Assembly: GCA_036785705.1 (NCBI GenBank)
Contig: JAWUZG010000359.1
Coordinates: 620,001 to 684,000, forward strand
Length of the DNA stretch: 64,000 nucleotides
Source of the DNA: Acanthornis magna
Taxonomy: Eukaryota > Chordata > Aves > Passeriformes > Acanthizidae
Direction of reading: 5' to 3'
Shown here: positions 13,201 through 22,200 of the stretch, in pieces
Position numbering within the stretch: position 1 is the stretch's first letter
Layout of the letters: the number at the start of each line of letters is the position of its first letter
Notes under the pieces: model-generated
The model's input: the letters and a program-made list of their open reading frames with translations, nothing else
Told to the model about the DNA's origin: nothing
The model's database searches: none
Position numbers and translations under genes: made by a program

Positions 13201-16200
13201 GTAGTCTCTAGGTTCTTCCCGTAGTATGTGGAGCATGGTGGGCACAATCTATAGCAGAGCCTATAGTAGATCCTCTTAACTCCTGCTTGACTGGAAGGCG
13301 TGTCTCGGGGTTTTTTAATGGTTTGCTCAGCTCACTGCCCGCTCCCTGAACTCTTGGATATATTTCCATGTATTTCCATCTCCCATGAGCTGGGAAACAT
13401 GCCGAGACGCTACAGCCCAAGCTCAGTATTGCACCATTTCAGCATTATCCAGCAGGGCATAAGAGAGATGAGCAGTGCTCGGTGCACTGTGGAAATCTTC
13501 AAGCAGAATGGGAAGTTTTCCTAGGAAGTTGTATGTCTCCAACACTATAGACTTCCTTCTGTGAGCACTGCAACATAGTCCAGCACTAAGATAAGTTAAA
13601 TTTCAGAATGGAAGACTGCATTTGAATGGATGTTTGACTGTCTTTCAAACTGTATCTTCCAGCAGTGCCAGCAGATTCTCTTTTGATCCTGTTTTATCTT
13701 GCAGTTTCCAGTGTTGAGAGTTTCCTTGAAAGCTGTTTGCACACTTTATATGTGAGATGGATTCCAACTAATTTGTGCTTGGTCTTGCAGCTTCCTCTAG
13801 AGACTTCGTCGTGATCATTGCATTAAAGAGACTGACATGTTCGGCGTTCTCATGGCAGAAGCTCCTTACATCCTTAGTTGAAAAAGCAGTGTTAGCGAGC
13901 CCCGAAACCTAAACTGAACCCTAAGATACTCTGTCATTTGTTTTCTTGAGGGTATTTATCATGTCAAGACCAAATATCTGCACCTGAGCATAGGATTTTT
14001 GAAGGATGTTTCTGTACTTTAAATCTCTTCTTGGGTGTCCGCTCATCACTTTGTGACCGTACTCATCGTGCTGGAGTCCAGCAGTCTTACTGCAGACAAG
14101 ACCCGAGTCCATTTCTGTGCACTGAGATCTGTATGGCTGCAGTACAGGAAAAGCCATTCCATGCTTGGATCCAGCTGATTTGCCTGACAACTGCAGTAGG
14201 GTGCTGATAAATCTGCTCAGGGTGAAGCCAGCCCACTGCTGAGGTGGGCTGTGCCATTCAGCTTTCTATGCAGGGTCTCCAAAGGAGTAGCGGGTCAGTC
14301 GTGGTGGTTTTGGGTTGCAGCACAGGGCCCTTTCTTGAGGCATTGCCTGATGATCTGTGAAGTCCCAGTGTACCTTTAGCCATCGTTTCCCCGAGCTCTA
14401 AAGCAGATGAGTGAAATCCAGCAGCTGCCTGCCTTTTATAATAAGGATGAGTGTGGTCTTTTCCTGCTGTGCCCAGAGTCAAACTTGTTTGGGATCCCCA
14501 GCAGCAGTGGTTGAACAGCCATTCTGATTAATTCCCGTTCTCCTAGGTGCCTTGCCAGTGTTGTTTCCTTTGAACACTGCCAGTGTTCTTTCCTTAAGAA
14601 ACATTGGACTCTTGTAAGGATGATGCTGCTGTGGCTGCAGAGACTGGCTGGCTGAAGAGCTGAAGGCACTAGGACTGTTTTGGGTTAACAGGGGCAGGTC
14701 CAGCACAGGCTTGCCTTGCCTCATAGAGGATTATTGCATTCATATTTCTGGAAAAACTGTGATAGACATGGTTATTTTCATGTCATAAACTGTACCTGTT
14801 TCAGTTTTTCATTGTCTTTTTGCACTTTTCAGCATTGCTGTAATATTTTCAAGATAACTTTTTAGAAATAAAAGCTAATGAAATGCTTATTCTCTTCATG
14901 AGCCAGTTTTTACAAAAATGGCTGTATGTATGCAGCTCTTTAATAATATTTGAATTGTTCTGTGAATTGGGTTGTTTGGGTTTGAGAAAGTGATTGGCTT
15001 TGTTTGTTTGTTTGTTTGTGCTTTTTGTTTTTGTTTGTGCTTTGTTTCCTTTAGGGCAGAAGATGCCTCTTTGCTGGTACACATTCTGGTGTGGTGCAGT
15101 CTCCAGTGGCATTCTGTGACAAGTACACCACTTGTGTTGACTGTGTTTCAGCAGGGGATCCTTACTGTGCTTGGAAACCCCTTGAAGCTTCCTGCACTGA
15201 TGTTTTTAAAGAAGGTGGAATGGAAAGGTAATCGTATCCTTTGATTAGCTTGCAGTTACAATCAGTATTTAATCAGTCTTGCCCCTTACTGATAAATGGA
15301 ATTTTAAAAACGGAATGTTTTCAAATACAGACTTATTCCTATCCATATATGTCTGCTAGCGCTGTTCAAATAAGATGACTCTTAATTGAGTCCAAGGGGA
15401 TGGGCAGACTTCAGGAAACAAGATTTGAAGTTGTAATGATTGGACATCCTTTTACAGGAACTGGATTCAAAACACAGGTGGAGATGCTTCTTCTTGTTCT
15501 GGTGAGTTAGTCTTTGAAGAGCTCTTTCATAAATGTCTAGGTGGAGTGGCAGAAGAGTTCTGTTTAGTCCAGCTTTGCTCTTGTGATTATCTCGACATTA
15601 ATTTCTATTTTAATAGTTATGAGATTCTGCCTTGAATATTTGAGAATCTGTACAAACTTGCATGTTGTCGTAAAAACTGTAGTGTATGGAATGAGAACTA
15701 CTTGCTGTATGCGACCTGAATTCTGCCTTTATTACAAAGGCAACAGTATATATGCTTGTCTCGGATTAGAGACAAATATCCTAGGTGGAAAGCACTCTGA
15801 ACAGGTGCCTCCCCCCCACAACAAGGTTTCTGGCACCCCTTCCCCCACAACAACAGAATATCCCAGCCTAAAGTGGGAAAAACTGTTTAATTAACAGACC
15901 ACACAGTGGAAGGGGAAAGGGAAAAAGGGTCATTAAACCTGAATAAACAGCTGATGAACTGTAGTGTCCTTTTCCTCAGGCGTAGCTTCCCCTTTCCGGG
16001 GTCCCCGGAGGGGGCCGGGTGGTGTTCCTCCCTGGACGATTCTCGTCCACTGTCCTCCGGGGCTCCTCAGGTTCTCGGATGAGAAAGCAAGTCGAAGAAA
16101 AGGATCCAAAAAAACGATGAGAGGAAAAAAAGAAAAAAAAATCCCGGGGGAAAAGAAAGGAAAAAAAAAGAAAACCCAAGCAGCAGCCACACCAGTAGCA

Positions 16201-19200
16201 CCAGCAACCAGCAGCAGCAACTGGCTGAGCGGAAAAAAAAAACCAAAAAAAAGTGTCCCTTCCTCCTTCTCACTCCCCCGTAGGAGAGCCAGGGAAAAAG
16301 TTTCAAAACATCCCGCGCAGGCAGAGCTTTCTCCCAGCTGCGTGACACAGTTAAAGCTACAGTACCATATTTCTGCTCAAGTATACAAACGATAGGGAAT
16401 ACAAAATATCATTATGCCACCCCAGGACATTCCACCCCTTATTCCATATCGTTGGCTTAAAGTCCACACTAATATGCTCCAATTCTATACACACACATAT
16501 ATACAGATATACATATATACATATTTACATATATACATATATACACACATATAGGTATATACAAATAGAGGCAGTGACATTCAACCAGCAATGGTACTCC
16601 AGCATCACGGCATTACATGTGGCCCTCACCCAAAATCATATCTCCCTGAGGTACACATCGTGTTTCTCCATTTTCCTGCATTACCCACCAAGTGCACCCT
16701 GGTCCCTGAGCGAAAACAACTCCACGGATAGGTTTGTCTTTACACGAGGCAGAATTAATCCAAACAGTCTTTCCTAACAAGCCTCTGGCATATACTGCTG
16801 GGACCTTATCTCCATCTACTCTGTGGAGGAGCTCAGATTGGGCAGGGCCTGCTCGGTTGATGGAGCCTCGGGTGTTAACTAACCAGGTGGCTTTTGCTAA
16901 ATGCTGCTCCCAATTTTTGAAAGTCCCCCCACCCAATGCCTTCAAGGTGGTTTTTAACAGTCCATTGTACCGTTCCACTTTGCCAGCAGCAGGGGCATGA
17001 TAGGGGATATGGTATACCCACTCAATGCCATGCTCCCTAGCCCAGGTGCTTATATGGCTGTTCTTGAAATGAGTTCCATTGTCAGACTCAATTCTCTCAG
17101 GGGTACCATGTCTCCAAAGGACTTGCCTTTCAAGGCCCAGGATGGTGTTGCGGGCAGTGGCATGAGACACAGGGTAGGTCTCCAGCCACCCAGTGGTGGC
17201 TTCTACCATTGTGAGCACATAGCGCTTGCCTTGGCGGGTTTGAGGCAGTGTGATGTAATCGATCTGCCAGGCCTCACCATACTTGTATTTGGACCACCTT
17301 CCCCCATACCACAGGGGTTTCACCCGCTTGGCTTGCTTGATCTCAGCACATGTCTCACAGTTATGGATCACCTGGGAGATACAGTCCATGGTTAGATCCA
17401 CCCCTCGGTCTCTTGCCCACTTATAGGTGGCATCTCTGCCCTGATGGCCTGAGGCGTCATGGGCCCATCGAGCTAGAAACAGCTCTCCCTTATGCTGCCA
17501 ATCCAAGTCTACCTGGGACACCTTTATCTGTGCAGCCTGATCTACCTGTTCGTTGTTTTGATGTTCTTCATTAGCTCGGCTCTTGGGGACATGGGCGTCT
17601 ACATGGCGGACCTTCACAGGTAGCTTCTCTGCCCGGGCAGCAATGTCTTTCCACTCCTCAGCAGCCCAGATCGGTTTTCCCCTACGCTGCCAACTGGCCT
17701 TTTTCCACCTTTCCAGCCAACCCCACAGAGCATTGGCTACCATCCATGAATCGGTATACAGGTACAGCTTTGGCCACTTCTCTCTTTCAGCAATGTCCAG
17801 GGCCAGCTGAACGGCTTTGAGCTCAGCAAATTGGCTCGATCCACCTTCTCCTTCAGTAGCTTCTGCAACCTGGTGTGTGGGACTCCATACAGCTGCTTTC
17901 CATTTTCGCTTTGTTCCTACAAGACGACAGGAACCATCAGTGAAGAGAGCGTAACGTGTTTCATCTTGTGGCAGTTGGTTGTAGGGTGGAGCTTCGTCCG
18001 CCCGAGTTACCTGTTCTGGCTCTTCTTCATCGATCAGACCAAATTTTTCACCTTCAGGCCAATTTGTAATTATTTCCAAGATCCCAGGGCGATTCAGATT
18101 TCCCATACGGGCGCGCTGTGTGATGAGGGCAATCCATTTGCTCCATGTGGCATTGGTGGCATGGTGGGTAGAGGGAACCTCTGCTTTGAACATCCACCCC
18201 AGCACCGGTAGTCGGGGTGCCAGGAGGAGTTGTGCTTCTGTGCCAATTACCTCTGAGGCAGCTCGGACTCCTTCGTAGGCTGCCAGGATTTCTTTCTCGG
18301 TTGGGGTGTAGTTGGCTTCAGCCCCTCTGTAGCTTCGGCTCCAGAATCCCAGTGGACGATCCCGAGTCTCACCAGGCACTTTCTGCCAAAGGCTCCAAGA
18401 CAAACCATGACTCCCGGCTGCAGAATAGAGCACATTCTTTACTTCTGGTCCTGCCCTGACTGGGCCGAGGGCTACTGCATGGGCAATCTCCTGCTTGATC
18501 TGGGCGAAAGCTTGTTGTTGTTCAGGGCCCCAGTGAAAATCATTCTTTTTACGGGTAACCAGGTAGAGAGGACTCACAATTTGACTGTACTCAGGAATAT
18601 GCATTCTCCAAAAGCCTATGGCTCCCAGGAAAGCTTGCGTCTCCTTCTTGTTGGTTGGTGGGGACATCGCTGTGATCTTATTGATGACTTCGGTGGGAAT
18701 CTGACGCCGTCCATCTTGCCACTTCACCCCCAGGAACTGGATCTCTTTGGCAGGCCCCTTGACTTTGCTCCTTTTGATGGCAAAACCAGCTCCCAGAAGA
18801 ATCTGAATGATTTTCTCTCCTTTCTCAAACACTTCTTCTGCTGTGTTCCCCCACACAATGATGTCATCGATGTACTGCAGATGTTCCGGAGCCTCACCCT
18901 TTTCCAGTGCAGCCTGGATCAGTCCATGGCAGATGGTGGGACTGTGCTTCCACCCCTGGGGCAGTCGGTTCCAGGTGTACTGCACGCCCCTCCAGGTGAA
19001 AGCAAACTGAGGCCTGCACTCTGCTGCCAGAGGAATGGAGAAAAATGCGTTTGCAATGTCAATAGTGGCATACCACTTTGCTGCTTTGGACTCTAGCTCA
19101 TACTGGAGCTCCAACATGTCTGGCACGGCAGCGCTCAGCGGTGGAGTCACCTCATTCAAGGCTCGATAGTCCACAGTCAATCTCCAATCTCCATCGGATC

Positions 19201-22200
19201 TGCGCACAGGCCAGATGGGGCTATTGAAGGGTGAGTGGGCCTTGCTGACCACCCCTTGGCTCTCCAGCTCACGGATCAGCTTGTGGATGGGAATCACAGC
19301 ATCTCGATTCGTTCGGTACTGCCGGCGGTGCACTGTCGAGGTGGCAATTGGCACTTGTTGCTCTTCCCCTCTCAGGAGTCCTACTGCAGATGGGTTCTCT
19401 GACAGTCCAGGCAAGGTGTTCAATTGCTTAATGCCTTCTGTCTCTACAGCAGCTATCCCAAATGCCCATTTGAGTCCCTTCGGGTCTTTGAAATATCCAT
19501 TTTGGAGGAAGTCTATGCCCAGAATGCACGGGGCCTCTGGACCAGTCACAATAGAATGTTTCTTCCACTCTTTTCCAGTCAGGCTCACCTCAGCTTCCAC
19601 CAGAGTCAAATCTTGTGATCCTCCTGTCACGCCGGCAATAGAAACAGACTCTGCCCCCACATGTGGCGATGGAATTATTGTGCACTGCGCACCAGTGTCA
19701 ACCAAAGCCTCATATTTTTGTGGTTCTGTTGTGCCAGGCCATCGAATCCACACAGTCCAAAAAGCACGGTTTTCCCTGGCCCCTACCTGGCTAGAGGCAG
19801 GGCCCCTCTAGCCTTGGTGGGCATGAGTGCTAGAGGTTCCTTCAAGGGAATTGGACATATCAACTGGAGCTACTTCCCTTCTGGTGGAGTTTCCTCTCTG
19901 AGTCTTGCCTTCCTTCAATTCACGCACCCGTCGCGCCAGAGCGGCCGTGGGTTGTTCACCCCACTCCCTCATGTCTTCTCCACTTTCACGCAGGAAATAC
20001 CACAGCTCACGTCGAGGGGTGTACTCGCTCCTCGTAGCGGGGGAACGTCTGCGTTCAGTGGCAGAATCTTTGATCTTTACTGCCGAGATTTGGAGAAGGC
20101 CCTCTTTAATCTCCTTACTGAGTTTCTTGTGATTCTCCTCCATCTTATCTTCAATTTTCTGCAGACGTGTCTCCACAGCTGAGATTCTTGCATTCATTGG
20201 GCCATGCACAGTATCTGCATATGCTCGGAGCTTCCTTGCCATATCAAGCACGGTCTCATGCCCATCATCTCGCTTCATCATTGCTAAAGCAGAAGCGTAT
20301 TCTTTGGGCCCAAGTCGTACGAGTTTTCGCCACATCACAGGCGTACATTCAACCGCGTCTGGATCCATAAGTGGGGCTGGGTTTGCTATGTCCTCTGAGA
20401 AGACAATATCTACCACCCCCATTTCTCTCAGACGTTGAATCCCTTGTTCTGTGGTCTTCCACGGGGTTTGTTGCTGATAGAGATCCTCGGGGCACAGGTA
20501 TCTCTCCCTCACACCTCTGATAACTCGTCTCCAGAGGCTGCAAGGGTCAGCCCCATTCCGCGCCGCTCGGTTGATATCTGCATCATGTGACAGGGTCCCC
20601 AAATGCCTCATCTCGGTGCCATCTAGAAGTGTAACATCGCCTGCAGCATCCCAAAGACGGATTAACCAACTAATTATAGATTCATTATCTCGTTGAATGT
20701 AATCTTTCCTTAGGCCGCGAAGGTCCTTCACGGACATGGACTCGACAATGACTTCTGACTCAGTCGTTGGCTTTGAGGATCCCTCGCCCCCATTATCATC
20801 TGCTGGGCGATCGGTTTTGACTTGGTGTTTCCTGCTTCTCGTAACAGGAGCAGCTGCCATTGGCTTAGGCTCACTACCTGCCTGTTCTAGGGTATTAAAC
20901 AGTGTACGATAAGCACATGCCAGGCCCCAACATATTGTCTTAAGGTTGTCATTGCACTTTGCTTTGAGATACTTTGCCACCTCAGCTGGTCTCAGAATTT
21001 GTTCAAGGGGAATCTCCCAATCTATTGGGTCAGAGAATTTCTTTAAGAATTGGCCCATTTCCTCCCATGCTCCACACCACTCAATTTTCCTCACGTCTGG
21101 ATCAGGTGTCTGCTCCTGCTCAGCCCCTCTGGACATCTCAGCCCTCATTCTGGAAAAGCCGACCATCATATAGATGAAAACTCCGAGGATGCTTACCAGG
21201 GTAAGCACCATGAATACCAGGACAGTGGTCTCTTTAACATCCAGAGGAAACTGAAAATTCTCAAAAGGTGATGTACCAAATTTAAAGGGGAAGACATAGG
21301 TGAAGAACCAGGAAGCTTCACCCTCTGCTTCTCCTCCAGCAGGTTCGGTAATGTTACCAACAAAACCCCAGAAGAAGCTACTATAGCTAGGAGAGGAAAG
21401 CAACCGAGCATATACCTTCTTACTAGTTTCCAATACCTTTCCAGAGATCACCCATACAGCGCATATTACCATAGCAAGCCGGTGTCGTGTCCCTGATCTA
21501 TAAAAATTGTACATCAGGGACACAATTGCCCCTATCTGTTGATAGGGAAGCAGGCCTACATACCAGACAGACAGTATCACTTCAAACCACATCCTATCAA
21601 ACAACATGGTGACCACTGATTGCTGTAATCCAATACAAAATGTTTAAAACCAGAATATAATTACTAGTTTTTACCACTTTCTCTACCCCACAAGAGGTGG
21701 GCACCAAATTTTGTCAAGCCCCTTTAAGTTGGGCGCCAAATTTTGTCTCGGATTAGAGACAAATATCCTAGGTGGAAAGCACTCTGAACAGGTGCCTCCC
21801 CCCCACAACAAGGTTTCTGGCACCCCTTCCCCCACAACAACAGAATATCCCAGCCTAAAGTGGGAAAAACTGTTTAATTAACAGACCACACAGTGGAAGG
21901 GGAAAGGGAAAAAGGGTCATTAAACCTGAATAAACAGCTGATGAACTGTAGTGTCCTTTTCCTCAGGCGTAGCTTCCCCTTTCCGGGGTCCCCGGAGGGG
22001 GCCGGGTGGTGTTCCTCCCTGGACGATTCTCGTCCACTGTCCTCCGGGGCTCCTCAGGTTCTCGGATGAGAAAGCAAGTCGAAGAAAAGGATCCAAAAAA
22101 ACGATGAGAGGAAAAAAAGAAAAAAAAACCCCGGGGGAAAAGAAAGGAAAAAAAAAGAAAACCCAAGCAGCAGCCACACCAGTAGCACCAGCAACCAGCA

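Larger units (their letters stand above)
11366..15054 (+). other. Intron, 3.7 kb, with simple repeats
   Basis: A long intron. It contains a TA/TG microsatellite at about 12553-12600 and a (TTTG)n-like stretch at about 14999-15030. The latter lies just before the acceptor TTTCCTTTAG and forms part of its T-rich tract. No gene, RNA or identifiable transposon was recognised. Several short ORFs here lack splice or similarity support. Confidence 0.7.

Noticed and set aside
15933..16395. Open frames within both LTR copies on each strand
   Set aside because: They arise from homopurine/homopyrimidine LTR sequence and recur in both LTRs; no protein family.
16441..16612. Possible env or dUTPase after pol
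   Set aside because: Only about 170 bp, filled largely by a TA/CA simple repeat; no coding signal.
18407..19811. Plus-strand ORFs opposite pol and gag (up to 229 codons)
   Set aside because: Antisense shadows of the retroviral frames, without independent motifs.
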